From Atopsyche davidsoni (Eukaryota > Arthropoda > Insecta > Trichoptera > Hydrobiosidae): a DNA stretch of 64,000 bases. The notes under the pieces are model-generated. The model had not been told where the DNA came from, did no database searches, and worked only from the letters and a program-made list of their open reading frames with translations. Both the position numbers and the translations under genes were made by a program. The DNA lies in contig JAILWY010000007.1 in assembly GCA_022113835.1 (NCBI GenBank), positions 2,237,001-2,301,000 on the forward strand, written 5' to 3'. Below, piece by piece: positions 1-14,058 of the stretch (positions within the stretch are counted from its first letter, which is position 1; every line of letters starts with the position of its first letter).

Positions 1-466
1 TTTCATGTCCCAGTACAATATACTCTAGAACATTCTTGGCTGAGTGCTACAAAATATTTAGACTTGATAAGCCTGGGCGCCGCGTGCCGGTGCGCGTGTA
101 CTAACGGTCCGGCCCGATGATCGAATCATCCACAGATATTTCACCACACTAATCGCAATCTCCTAGCCATTTGGCTATTGGATTATTTCAAATCATATAT
201 ATGTAAAGCAATTATATTGCTTTAAGATTATGTGCCAGCGAAACTCTGTTGGCCGACGCTGAACGTCCTTATATTTACTGTTTTATCGGCCATCGGCTGA
301 CGGCTGAATAAAAACCAGAGTCGGCTGTCATTCATTGTGGGTAGAAAAATATTAGTAATAATTTGAGTTAAAGTGAAGTGAAGTGGACGATAGACTTAAA
401 ATTGTCGTTTCTTTACGATTTTAGAGCAACGCCACTGTTTCTATCAGATCCACGCTTCCTAGTCTT

Positions 467-480
467 ATATATATATATAT
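467..480. repeat. TA microsatellite
   Basis: Seven TA units. Confidence 0.8.
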
Positions 481-777
481 AGATTTCGAATTGTCGAGGT
501 CTTGCCACACTGCTGTTAGTAAGCAGCAAGTAAACGTTGATGGGTTCGACAACACCCGAAGTCGTCTTGGCTGTTATGTCGCATCTGATCTTTGAAGATA
601 ATTCCAGCAACAATACCGAAATGTTGGAAATATCAGTTATAAGAGCGGCGCGACATCCTAGACTAGGCAGTATATCTTTTTTAATTGTCGTTCTTAAAAG
701 CGGAAAAACTGAACCATCGACCGATGGGTGCAGCCGTCCATTGCGTAATACTTCGTCGCAGTGTCACATTTCTTCGT

Positions 778-791
778 ACACACACACACAC
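778..791. repeat. AC microsatellite
   Basis: Seven AC units just before a GC-rich islet. Confidence 0.75.
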
Positions 792-3700
792 GCCTGCTTA
801 ATTCAAACATGGCGGCGGGGCATTGTGTGGCTCGCGTGCCGGGCGGCTGCTCCCCTGCCCCTGCGCCCCTACTCCCCCGGGAATCGGGAATATTACATGT
901 GCGCGAGCTTTCCACTCTGATTGTCGTTTTTATTAATTATCTCTGACACTTGCAAGGCTTAGCGGGTCGCCGAATACTGCACGCGATCGTAACTAGCGTT
1001 TATGTTATAATTAGTAGCATTTCCTTTATAATTTGTAGTGAGTAAATGCTATGAATTAATAAAAAAAATGTATATACAAATTTAAACTCGAGTATCAAAT
1101 GTTGTAAATTTTTTAAGGGACTAAATATATCATTTTATTTATCATTGATGAGAAATATAGTATTGTAAAACGTGTAATAAATTAATAATAAGTTTTGTGA
1201 ACATTAAATTAAAATAATTGAATATAAGCTTATACGTTCACGTTTCCAGGATAAAAATAACCTTTACATTTTGCAGTCACATGCTAAACCATGTGTGCGT
1301 TAACTATGCATTTTAATGTTTGGTTTTTGTGTTACGTTTTGTGTTATAAATAGTCCAGTTGTGTAATCATGTTGTAAAAAAACATAATTTGCAGGTTCAA
1401 AATCAGGTTTTATACATAATGTTAATATGAAAATCTACTGCGGTACCGAAACAGGCGTGCTCCCAATTACATCAGTTTGGGATTCACCTGTCAGAACTGG
1501 GATCAAATTCAATTAAGTATCAAAGGTCTAACTATTAAACCATCAATGATATAATTTTTCAATGCCGAAGCCTTAATATGCATAAAATAATTACGTATAA
1601 TTTTTGTTTCATAATATATAAAAAATCATTTTGCAACGGTTTAATGTTGTTTTTTTTAAATTATACATTCAGAGTGGTTAATTTTTTGCATTGACTGAGT
1701 GCTTATGGTGATTGTCACTATTTGTCATGTATCAATCAAGATCGCTATCGATATATATTATTCTAATATCTTTTGATTAGCTTTTTGTTTGTCTGGTGTC
1801 ATTCGATTTTGAATAATTATAGCTGTTTGTTATCAGTTAACCACCGTCGACAACAATGATGCACCTTGAACTTATAGATCAATAAGAAGATCGTCGATTT
1901 AATAGACCGCATTTTTAATTAATGTTATTTATTTTAATGGTTTAATTTATTATTAAAAAATGCGATGGCGTAGAAAATGAGACCCGTTCGATTATTGTAA
2001 GCCAACATATAACTGAAGAATATCACTCACAATTGCTTGAAACGGTCAACGTTTATTGAGTATGGCCGTTTGAAAACCCACCCAGTCGTTAATATGGCAG
2101 ATAAACTCTCTGTAATTATTCTGTGTATTTTTTTTTTTTACGTTTTTACCATTGATTTCAAGAATATGATGAATTAACACTGTAATTATTTTTTTTACTT
2201 TAAAAAAAAATTCTGACGCTTTTATTTCCGTTCACACAATCTCGTCAATCTTTAATTAAAAACTAAACAATACTGGATTTTAATAACAAGTAATTAAATG
2301 CAACATGAGATACATTTAAATTACGTGTCGAATCACTTCCATAAACGTGCAACGATTTAATAAAATATATGTACTAAACATTTTCATTAATTGTTATTAA
2401 TGATCAATTTGTCTGTTATTCTTATCTCATAATAAAGAAATGCACACATGTTATCTGCAGCGTTTATAAGTATATCTTAACACTCAAATAGCGTGTGTTG
2501 GCCTTCGCGGGCACTCATTGTACGTTAAATCGACTCGGCAACCTCTGCGGAGTATTTATAGGTTATGTCACTAACGGTTTCGCCTATACATAGGCATCGT
2601 CGTGTTGTGTGATTATTATCCTCCATCACTCGCGATTTACTATCCCCGTTTTGTCTAATGGTGGCTTTCTATCTTATAGCCAAATTAAACTTTTTTATTG
2701 ACGACGAACCGGTTTGATTTGTTGTAATTTATATTTATTATAAACGTGATTACTCATACGGTTAGTAGATATAGAGTTTCTCCTGTTTGAAGACGTTGCA
2801 AATTTTAGTCACGCATAATGTTTGATATGTATGACAGCTTCAATTTCCTGGCATTTATTAACAGGAGATTAAAGATAAAATTATTAGTAATTTTTTGCTG
2901 TTTTGTGAAGTAAGTATTCATGGTATTTTCGCTGTCTATTTTCATAAATTAAAACTTGGTATATATCAATGTTCATTAAATATTTTGTCTAGCTTTTCTT
3001 TTATGTTGAAAGGTAAAACGTCTACAACACGTTCGGAAAATTTATAATTTAGAGTCTGCTCGTGAAGCAGATGTTCTCTGATGCAAACTTTAATTAAAAC
3101 GGGAGAGCAAGAAAAGAGAAATTCAGAGTTTCCCCGTTTCAGCGAACGTCTCCGAAGACTACAGAGTCGAGTCTGTTCGCTCCGGCGCACGATTAATAGC
3201 GGCCGCCTCGGACAAAGGGCCGGAGGTAATCCGTGAAGTAATTATGTTTTGCTTCTGTTTTCATTTATTATCTCTGCTGGCGGAAACGCAGAACCAAAAC
3301 CAGCTGAGGTAAATCTACAGAATATAATTAAACGTCATAGTTAATTGGGTTTTATTCTATCAGTATCACACAGCCATTTTAACGGTCTGGTAACGAGGCA
3401 TGCATTTTTCGGTGATATTCGACAGCGCTGAGCATATTATAACAAGTGACTTGAGGTAAAGACTCAGAAAGGAGTCATAGGAGACTGGTGCAATGTAAAA
3501 TTTCGAAAGACCACCCGTCTGCGAGGAGGTCTTGGTTTATATTTTTCGCGATGTTTACGTTTGTGTTATTTTTTTATATTCGCTGGACGGTTGCCAAAAC
3601 TTTACACCGCCGGACTCAATGCTTGCGGAGAAGATTGCAGATTCCAATAGCGGTTAATCCGGCTGCTTGCATGTTGACACAACGAAACGGCGATTTTTCT

Positions 3701-4245
3701 ATTATCATCATCTCGCGTTTATTTGGCTGTCTTGTAAAATGCGTTACCAGCAAGGCCACAAGCTCTGAATATAAATAAATATAAAAATGCTTGGGAGTGT
3801 TTTGAAACGAAAATGACAAGATCTTTGTGACATTCACTAGTTTATCTGTGCTTGAGCGGTACATTGGACTTTTGTTTGTATTATTTTATTAATTCTGAAT
3901 TAATTTTAAAATCAATGATTGATCAGAGCAAGCAGAAATGTACACCTAACTAACTTATATTGTTAATTTATATGGAATTTTAAAGATCCCTTCAATATAA
4001 TTTTAATTACTTGCTGAATGTTTTAAGCTATTGTGTAGTATCTTGGAAATCACATTTAAAATGGCTATGCATTTTGTACGATTTTGAGTGTTTGGAGGTG
4101 CATTTAATTACATTTTAGACGTCTTTATTATTACTTCATGCTTGCAGCATTGGCTGTTGTCTAAAATCGGTTATTTCAACACGATAGAATTAATGAAACT
4201 TCGAACCTACAAATTATTTTATATTTATAATGTACATATTTATAA

Positions 4246-4283
4246 TGTAGTTATAACATTATATTTATAATGTTATAACTACA
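4246..4283. repeat. 18-bp perfect inverted repeat, 2-base loop
   Basis: Arms at 4,246-4,263 and 4,266-4,283 are exact reverse complements containing GTAGTTATAACATTATA. Nearby repeats of TTTATAATG suggest an origin by slippage. Confidence 0.8.
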
Positions 4284-6730
4284 AATTATTCAACAAATTT
4301 TTTTTAAGATGAAATATGCAAGTCATTAAAAGAAAATTTGTAACAAAACATTTCAATGATATTAAAAAAAATGATATTTGTTTTATGGTTTATCACATAA
4401 TTGGCCGACATCTAGTGTTGGACATGGGACGATGTGAAAAACAATGGATTCTGAGTGGTAGCGTGTTGTATACTGTAGACAGAGAAAATGAGTTTAAAAA
4501 AAACCACGTTTATTATTAACTAGACCATAAAACTTAGAGAGATTTCTTCGGTCTCCGTTTCAATGCGGGTATGTGCATAAAAACGTGGAAATTGCAAAGA
4601 AAGTAAAGGCAGATAAATACATTTGATTTCTTTTAAAAACTGGAAACACAAATGTCTCATTTATTATGACTTTGAGTTACGGTCGCTACCAAACGGTGCA
4701 TTTATACAATGAATAATTACAAGATGCGGGCTCGGAGAGGTGCGCTCGAGTCAGTGTTCTTTGAAACAGCGAGTTATGCTTGAAATATGAGAAAGTAATT
4801 CTAGAAACTAATCTATTGATTATTATTTTAATTTGTTTTCAATCATATCTTTATTCTCCCGTAGAAAGTGTAAATATATAAAATATAATAATATTATTAA
4901 TAGTTTTTAATAAGCTGCATAAAAATCCGAAAAGTTACAATTCACCGCAACACCAAAACTATCTCCTTTAAATATGATTGTTGTTTTAGGAAAGCTGGTA
5001 ATACGCCTATAATTGCACCAATAGAATCAATCATATTAGTATTGTGGTCTACTTTAAGAGAAAGCGAGACTTGAAAACCATATGAGTGTTTTTAATTTAC
5101 CATAGGCGTTTAATATAATACCACCATCATTAATGACCCGCAGTTAAACGATCGCGAGTCCCTCGCGATCATTGATCGAGATCTAGTCACAGCTGCAAGT
5201 TGTCTTTTTCCCATTGTCTGCGGTTTGTACGGAATCGAAAGCGCCTATTACGGACAGGGGAGGCTAAACATCGGCTCGCGTGCCCGTCTGGCTTCGACGG
5301 GCAATTTGCTCTCAATTACCGCGGCGATTCGATGCCTTCAGTAATGCACCCCTATTAACTCGAGACGGGGAAGTTAAGCGATTCTGATAAATTTGAGGTC
5401 AAAGTTCCCTCTGAGGGAGGTGTGTGTTTTTTTCTTCCTGAATGCAAATACTGAACTGGTGTTTATCCGACGCTGATCCCCTTCTGTTGAATTTATTTGC
5501 CATGTTAATTTTTCATTGCATGAATCTTCGATATTCGTTGCCTTTTTTCATTTACATTCTTCAGTAACTTTTTACCTGATATCTTGCCACTCTGGAAAAT
5601 CTAATAATAAGTAAATAATCAATCTCATGGCGTTCTATGATCTGACTAAACTATCTTCGGTCCATGAATAACGAGTATATCAATTCGTAATATTTATTAA
5701 TGCAGTTGTTGCCAGGTACGCTGTACAGCGAGATACAGTCATTATTCGACCTAATTAATGACCTTTGACTTTATGGTGTAAGTCTCAAAAGAATTTTAAC
5801 TTACTTAATTATCAGCTGGGATAAATTAATTTTAACTAAATGAGTGCGCATAGTTTGTCTAGAGTTCTTCTTGGCTTGCTTCTTCCACAGCAGCATAAAA
5901 ACAACATTTGCATTAATGAAATCGTCACTCCGTTTACTGATCCGTATAATCCACTATGACAGTGTAATATGTAAAATGCCTTTCAGACAATTGCTGCAGG
6001 TGTTATAAGTAATGCCATACTACATGTATCCACCCACTAGTGTTTAATATTCAAATGAAGCCATCTCAGCTGGGCGCATTGTCATTTCAGTGTAATTTTA
6101 TTAATAGATAGACAGTGAAATCAGGTGTAACAAGCTTCGATTATACCAAACTACTCCCCCAAACAAACATGCCAACCACATTTGTCTCGATACTAAAAAC
6201 GTTTTCAGGTATGATAAATGGTATTTCTATTTTTTGATAATACTATGCGTAAATTGGTTAGTTCGGAGGTATGTCATGGTATGGTATGAAATTTCGGAAA
6301 AAGTATGTATTCAGAACTATGTATATTTTTATCATACACATATTTCATTTTATATATTTTTTAACGGGACGGACCGCCGACTGACGTGAATTATAAAATT
6401 TCAATGCATGTTTGATTATTATATTTATATACATACGCACACATTAAAAAAAATATTCTATTTGCTTGAGAGAATGCTTTTAAATTTGAAACTTTATTGA
6501 CTCATTTCAAACTAGGCAAGACCTATGGAGAACAAAAATAATACATAGCGTTGTAATTATGTACATGCGCAAGTAGGTTTATCTCTTTGCTTGACATTTA
6601 TAGCTGTTATATAGCGTATTCCACGTATAAAGTCGTAATGAGAAAAAAATCCATGTAAGTCGACGGGAAAGGTCAAGTTGTATTGTCATGTCCTGGAATT
6701 GGGCGGCGCGCCGTGCCGTCTGGCGGCTGC

Positions 6731-6788
6731 TCCACCCTCCATCCTCCACCCTCGACCCTCCATCCTCCACTCTCCATCCTCCATCCTG
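6731..6788 (+). repeat. CTCC-rich minisatellite
   Basis: Irregular tandem repeats of CCATCCTCCA and CCCTC variants, strand-asymmetric and pyrimidine-rich. Frames running through it are repeat artefacts. Confidence 0.75.
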
Positions 6789-8393
6789 TAAGCGGCGGAT
6801 GTAGGCTTGGACTTCTGCCCTCGCTATGAGCAGGCTTTCTCCCAAGGGAGGAGCAGGGGTGTGAGGCACGGCCAGCCGGTTTACGTAAGCGCATATGTGG
6901 AGATAGTCCTGCCGCAGACATCGTATAAGACTTGTTGAGTGACTGGTAGTTCTTTGAGCAGTAGATTTTTAAAAACTTGAGATAACACGAGATGACTGAT
7001 ACATTTTTGTAATAAATTGATTATTTAGCTTCAGTCGAAACAAGGCGTAAACTCTCTAAACTTACGGTACGAAGTAAATGCCGAAGACATCAATTACATC
7101 GGCGTCGAAACCTTTGCCTGTTTGTATTCCGACCGTGGCATCTTTCTGCATGGGTTTTTTTTTTCACCTTTAAAATTTTAAATATGTACACTTATACGTA
7201 CGAGTATGAGACCGCAAGCGCTAAGGGCAAAAAGTAGCATTGTTTTCAAAACGATCGGAGTGTTTGCGAGATGCTATCCTGTTTTTCTTCTCACCCCACC
7301 CGATTTGTACCACCCCATATTTGGCAAGAAATCACGATTCGAGAATATAACCAGCACTATAATGCCGATATTTTCTCGAGCATTTGACTTGCTTACAGTT
7401 CTGGCGGATGTAAGCCGACCATAATTTCATTTTCAGGAGGCGGGGGTTCGGTCTGCAAACACGTAGTGCTCGGGAACACCCTGTACCGCGGGGGGTGGAT
7501 GATGCTTCACATCGCGAGCTCGGGGAGCTATCAGGCCCGAGCGCCCCGGGAGCGAGTCTTAGCCTTAATATTTAAACACGGGAGACTCTCGCTCCACTGC
7601 TTAATCATGAATAATGACGCATGGCGAATTTCGTGAAATTGTTACTTAAGCATTAGGAGGGAGGTGTAATTGCGACTAGGTCGTTAATTTTATTTTATTA
7701 TTGCCCGGAGGAAAATAAAAACGAATTTGTGGCATCCATTTTCTTATTGGGAATTTCGATAGTGTAATGGTATTCTTTTATATTTAAAGCTGATTCAAAA
7801 ACTCGAAATGTATTTCAAGCTTTTAACAATGTGATTCTATCGAACGGCAGATGCAATATTTAGTCTTTTTAAACAAATTTTAATATTGCGTATGATAAAT
7901 AAGTGTATTGTTTTTGGAAGTGGTGGATGAAGGGAGCAGTCTCGTTCGATCAGGATTCCTTCACAAAAGCCTCGGACGCCTCGCAATGCGACGTGCACAA
8001 AAACCACGTCTCTCCTTCAGTGAAGCACCGATTCTTGCCTGAGAGTAAATTGGAAGGCGTCGTTGTGCGTTTCTTTTTAATTTTGTTGTTCGTTTGCTTG
8101 TATCTTTCTCGTTTGCGTTAAACCCATTTACAATACTATTCAGTATATAAAAACCTACGTAATGTACCTTTACAAAGTGACGGTTCAAATTTAACTTTTC
8201 TGCTTACAATATACAGTGCCAGTGAGAGCAGCTCCGCGGTTGATATGAGTATGGAAATAGGTTCTTCTATTTTCACGCGAAACTGCCAACTCATATCGGC
8301 GGCTCGGAAATCTATATCCGCGCCGCCGCATTCCTTCGCCATAAATCATATAAAAGCACTCAGCTCGCGCGCGGTCTTTGCAAACACATTTAT

Positions 8394-8743
8394 CCCATCT
8401 CCGATCGTTTACGGCTGCTTTGATTGGTCGCATTGAAAGGTTGCGGTATTTTAATCATACGTCCCCACAAACGGTCCTCTCCCATACTTGGCATGATATC
8501 TACGTAGACCTGTCGCACGTCTCCGTTGCCTGCGGTGTAGACCGGCCGCTGCTTTCGACAAGGTTTCAAGGCGAATTAACGCAACCGACTCGAGTAAACA
8601 TTTTGGATTCAAAAAACTACTGTGAGTTTATTTTATCTCCGATCGAATACGTCTACTTTGATTGATAGCATTTGAAGTGTTGCAGTATTTTAATCATACG
8701 TTTCCACAAACGGTCAACTCCCATACTTGGCATGATATCTGCG
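8394..8743 (+). repeat. Direct duplication, two ~110-bp copies 239 bp apart
   Basis: Copies at 8,394-8,504 and 8,633-8,743 share the order ATCTCCGATCG, TTTGATTG, TTTTAATCATACGT, CCACAAACGGTC and CCCATACTTGGCATGATATC. They have diverged modestly. The second copy ends about 280 bases before ratchet-like site 1. Confidence 0.75.
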
Positions 8744-9025
8744 TCGATAGGGTTGAGAGGCGAACCGATGCAAAAAACATTCAAAACCTAAAAATAAATG
8801 TTCATTCAAATTCTGCCATACGATTATGTAACGTGATTGCATTCAATTCTCGCCAATTCTGTTGTGTAGTCAATTTCCACGTGCAAGGTCAGTTTTCACA
8901 GCTCCTGCTATGTGTAATATGTATGCAGTCAAATTACTGACACTCGCTGAGAGTACAGATGATCTAAGATCTCATAACCACTTTAATGTATTGCGCTAAC
9001 TGGTTTTTTTTCTCTTTCTTTGCAG

Positions 9026-9116
9026 GTAAGCGACTGAAACACTCGTTTTGCACAGGTGTGAACCAGATCCGCGCAGCTGACGAATGTGTTAGTCCTCCTG
9101 CGAGTACTTACTTTGG
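9026..9116 (+). promoter_or_regulatory. Candidate recursive-splicing ratchet point 1 and possible RS-exon
   Basis: A long pyrimidine tract ends in tttgcag at 9,025 and is followed at once by the donor GTAAGC. A consensus branch site, CTAAC, lies 26 bases upstream (8,996-9,000). This fused 3'/5' splice site is the signature of a zero-length recursive exon in long insect introns. A downstream donor, TGG|GTATGT at 9,117, could define a 91-base RS-exon. It might instead be a noncoding 5' exon. The link to beta-spectrin rests on strand and position. Confidence 0.5.
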
Positions 9117-10966
9117 GTATGTTTATATATAATTTCGAGTTCATTTCGTAACGTTGAGCATGTGTTGCTTTCGTCGAGATGATTTATCGATGGCGTATAA
9201 CAGTACCTGTACTATATTAAAATGCAGGATTGTGAAATTTTAAGACAAACGAATATATTTTCATAAACGAAACTAGAATTATTCTGTAGGGGTAAATTCA
9301 AGATTTCTGATTGGCTGGTAAAAACAATATTCAAGGTTGGCAAATATTTCACTCGTGTTGACGACAATACTTTTTTTTTATGATAAATTATATTAAACCT
9401 CATGAATTAAAATTAATGAACATTGGCATGACTTTTCACTGCTTAAATTTTTTTTTGAACTTATCCAATGATTTCACAACAATACTTCGTCGATCTCTAA
9501 ATTGCTATACATTAAGACATTGACGTCTTGCGTATTTCATTCCTCTTTGCTAAACAATTCAGTGGGTCCATACCAATGGGCCTACATTGTTTGTAACTTC
9601 TACACCCAATCACCGTTTGTAGACCTACAAAGTAAATCTTTCAAACCAATTAATCTTCAATGGGAAATTCAAACAATACAAATCTTGTAAACGTTTTATT
9701 ATTCAATCGCTCCGCCTTTATGGAAGACGTCTGAAAATGAAATTAATTTAGTGACGTCGTGGGTTCTTCCTTTTGAAGTTGGGATTCTGAAAGCCGCGGC
9801 TAATTATACTGAAACGACAAGCTCGTCGACATCGTCAGACCGGATGTGCAGTAGAACGCTCTTCTGCTCCGGAATCTATTGCAGACAAAGAAAGTCCTCT
9901 CAGCGCTTCGGTTCATCGTTCCGCCGGCTAGTCACAATCAGAATATTGTTTAGAGATACAATATTTTACCGCGTGCTAGACTCGGCCTTACTATAATTTA
10001 GTCGAAGATATAATAAAATTAGAAAAATATCTAACTTAGGTATCCTGTATAATGAACCAGCCAACCCTGTTTCGCTACTAATAAGTTATCGGTTTCTGAC
10101 GAACAGAACCATAACTTGTTAGTTTGTATACCCGCAAGGGAATAATATCGTTTGTACTAAAAACAATATTTATAAATATAACCTTATGCTACGAGACTAC
10201 TCAAGAATCATTAATTATATTTGAAGTGTCATGGGAACATGGGGTGTGCTTTTTAAGCCTATCCAAAACCAAAATGCAACCACTCTTAAAGTCAGATAAT
10301 AACCGACCTCCAAAAATATATTATCAACGTTGTATCGTCAATCCGGCACACGTAATTTTTAAACATCTTTAAAAAAAAATCAAATGTTTGACCGATAACC
10401 CTGTAGACCTTCGATCAGCGTCTAAATAGTCTGGTGATGATCTTCAGTATGTGTGCTCTTGGCCCAAGAGGCCCCCCCTTGCTCATTGCAGATGCCCTCC
10501 GAGTCACTCCGGCAGCCCCTGATGACTGACGCGCCGCACGTGGTGCACCCGGCGTGTAATCATTTAACCCGGAATGTTTATGGTAACACGTGATGATGGA
10601 GGGCGCCGAGTCTGTTCTGATCGACCCAAGACAGCCTTTGAACCATCTCGGGAATGCCTTCTCTTTTACAGATTTTCGCCCGAGCCATTTACTACACGAG
10701 GTCTACATAGACCACGGCATAATTTCTTCACGGTCCGCCCGTTATCTTATAATTACACAATCATTACGCTGGAAGACCTACAGAACCATCGAATAAAAAA
10801 CGAGGTGACGTCATTTACCGTTAACAAAACCACGCCGTACGCGAGTAAAAAAATCTTCATTATACATTCTGTCGGTACTGCATCATGCTTGTTGTAAATC
10901 TAATACTGGTATTATCAAATGTATACACTTTCTGCAGCATTACCAGTACGCGATGATCATTTAGAC

Positions 10967-11162
10967 CAGTCATGTCAAAGATACGGCCCGCGTGCCGCAT
11001 CCGGCCCTCGAGCCGTATCAATACGGCCCGCGATCCCAATGTGTCACAGAAAGAAGAATCATGTTTTTTAGAGCTTTTAGACTTATTTTATTTGAATCTG
11101 GCCCGCCTACACATTCTAAATTTAATATATGGCCCTCTGCAAAATTGAGTTTGACACCTCTG
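10967..11162. mobile_element. hAT-type MITE with perfect 8-bp target duplication
   Basis: It starts CAGTCATGTCAAA and ends TTTGACACCTCTG, which are imperfect inverted termini. Both ends are flanked by the same 8 bases, ATTTAGAC (10,959-10,966 and 11,163-11,170). An 8-bp duplication and CAG...CTG ends are hAT hallmarks. At 196 bases it is non-autonomous. The interior repeats the GGCCCGC motif. Confidence 0.82.
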
Positions 11163-13705
11163 ATTTAGACGGCATACTCGATACTCTTGCTCGTTATTAT
11201 CACTGTTGTGCGTCGGATTTCATACGAATCGTATGAAAGTGTGATTCGCAAAGGTGTAAGCTGAAACACGAGTTATGTTATTACGGCGAAATATTATCCT
11301 CATAACACTCATTGACGAGCTTCAGCAGGGGCTTCCGAGTGCCTGAAGCGTTTTTTGAAGAAGCCTCCAGAAGAGGACCAGTCACTACAACTTATTTACG
11401 GCAAATATCTCGTCTTGATAAGCACGAACGGCGGCCGCAATGTATGCAGATATAAATAGCGAACATCTCACAGCTCCATTGGCCGCAATCATCTCATCTC
11501 CAGATGACATCACTAGATGTAATCCCTCGGCTGATTGTCGCAGTGCTCCGTCCTCGGCCATCAGCGGCTCCGGGGGTGACGTCAGCTGCCCACGCCGACT
11601 GACCAGTACACGCGAACTCGCGGCCATGTCGACGGTCTTCCGAAGTCACTTTCACTAGGAGGCTATTTTAACAGCAGATACGGATTGAACTAACCTAACC
11701 TTCTTGTTTTTACAACTAAAATCTGTCTGCGTAAATGGAGGATACTACATGGAAAAAAATTGAGTTGAGAAAACCTTAATATTTTTATCGATTTGTTATG
11801 CTTAAACAAGTTAAGTGTATGTAAACATTTTTATGATTTTGTTTTGTAAGGTTTCCTCGCCAAATATAAGTACATACTCATAAATACCTGTAATTGAACA
11901 GAAGTGATCCCTTCTAAACCTGTAGTGTACATTGCCTGCTTTATATTTCTTTTCAGATTATTAGTTACTTCATAGATTCATTAGACACTAATTTAGACAA
12001 GTCGATTGTCTCATAGTGCCATTATAATAGAATAGTATTTATTTTATCCAACATTTCAGCAATTCTGTAAATCAATTTTTGCTTAATTTAACAATATGAT
12101 TATAATGCACTTTTGATCGCTATAATATACAAATTATTAAGGTTTGTTTATACATGCTGTTTTAAATCTTAATATATAGTATATTCTGTATAATATATTT
12201 ACCTTTTCCCGTTACGTCAAGTAACTTCTTTGTTAGTATGCGCACGAGCAATAAATAGCGTACGTGATGTTTGTACGCTTTGCCTCAGTTTACAGTTCAT
12301 TGTTGACTGTAAACCTACTTTTGTTATCCTTGCGAATTCTTGCTGCAGTTTTTTTAAAATATATTTTACATAAACACAGCTGGGTGTATTTTAATCGTAA
12401 AATATTAACGCCTTTATTATGCTTCCATCTATATCTAGGTTATTATTATTTGAACATTGAACAGTTTGAACCATACATAAATCTATATGTATATGATAAA
12501 ATACTATTTTTCAGAGACCACAAATATTTTGCAGAAGTATGTATTAACATAGTCATATAAATTGAAATCATGACTTTGTGGTTTTTATATTTAGATACCA
12601 ACATCAGTATTTGTGTCTAAACTTATCTTCTTTTTAGACAGTTTCGACATTGAATGAACTGTTTACAATATCTTGTCGATGCTTCATATCCGACGTAGAA
12701 GATTTCAGAGTCATTTATCACTTCACATACTAAAGTTGAAAGTCATTTCACACGGGCGTTGACGGCTTTACTGCGGTCATTTACGAATTCTCAAACAGGC
12801 ATGCATTGACTTTGTTAAACAGATTTATATATTTAAAAAAATCATTCCCTGACTTAAAATTGTTAATGTGAACATTCAAATTATTTATAATTTTTTTGAT
12901 ACTCATAAGTATTAATTTTTCCTTATGTAAACTTTCCATTTTTTATTTTGTTTATTTTCTACAAATAAGTACGATAACGACCGGAAATGCATTATGCAAC
13001 AGCAGCGTGAGTAATTCATATTTTTTATCTGTTTTTACGGTGCAATACCACAAAATAAAACTTCAGCATTTTTATAGGGTTTATGTTAAAAAGTTCAGAA
13101 GGTTCTTTTTTGTTGATGTTTAATATTGAAAATAAAAAATTAGCATCAATTAAATGATGAAAATAATTATCAGAAATCAATTTATCATTTATGATATACA
13201 TTTGGCAAATACAGAAGTTTTAACGTGTGAGAGCTTTTTGCGTGGTGATATACTCATAAACGACAAAATTGTTAAACGACACTAATGTCCAGATATTAGG
13301 TGCACAACTAAGTTTTTAAGTATTTCTTATCAATGAAAAATCGAAATCGCCATTTCTGAAGCGTTTAAACCAATTTTCATAGTTAGCTTTTAATGGTGCA
13401 TGCTCGCCGTAGGCCTCCTCAAGCAAACGACGTGCTTTCAGCTGCATTTTTTTACGTTAAAGCAGAAAAGCAAAGCTTCCCGCAAATCCTGCTTTTTTTT
13501 GGCACAAAACACGACACCTTCATTGTTAGAAAAAATATTATTGCATTGCGATATGTGTTGGTATTATTCTTCTTATTATTGACGGACGTCTAAGCTTTTA
13601 ACTACATGTTTCACTAGATGCAATAAAGAGACTATGAGGTCATTAACACAGTTCTAAAATCGATATAATTATTTGCAAAAGACGATGCTCTATCATGTCC
13701 TAGTA

Positions 13706-14058
13706 CAGTGGCTCTCAAACTCGTTAGGCCCACGGACCCCCTTTCATAGTCAAAACTTGCCTACAGACCCTGGATGAAAAACTACATAAATTCATATTAT
13801 AGACTAGTTGGTGCAAATTAACCTACCTGTTATTACTTGTATTTTATGCACCTGTCTATATTTATATTTTACTTAGGACGTAAAAATCGCTAATAACGTA
13901 TTCATTGTTATTTATTTCAACTTCCATATTAATAAAAATGTGTCACAATTTTTTTATTTTATATTAAACCTCGCGCGGACCCCCTGACGTTGTTCAGGGA
14001 CCCCCAAATCGATTTTAATCATCCAAGGACCCCCTGAATGATCCCAGCGACCCCCTGG
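13706..14058. mobile_element. hAT-like remnant
   Basis: It opens CAGTGGCTCTCAAACTCG and carries repeated CGGACCCCCT motifs at both ends, like the element at 28,577. The right terminus is not intact and I find no matching target duplication. Confidence 0.5.

Larger units (their letters stand above)
1..8393. other. Noncoding, AT-rich; no gene seen
   Basis: Open frames here are short and match nothing I know. The stretch holds a GC-rich islet near 815-905 with ATGGCGGC, an AC run, a strong hairpin at 4,246-4,283 and another at 5,150-5,170. A CTCC-rich minisatellite lies at 6,731-6,788, and a CpG-rich patch near 7,440-7,560. It is probably intronic or upstream regulatory sequence of beta-spectrin. 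Confidence 0.6.

Noticed and set aside
6197..6212. TTTTCAG|GTATGA as a further ratchet point
   Set aside because: The pyrimidine tract is short and interrupted by purines, and the donor half is weak.
6579..6921. Repetitive Trp/Gly/Glu frames on the minus strand
   Set aside because: They are translations of the CTCC minisatellite, not a protein.
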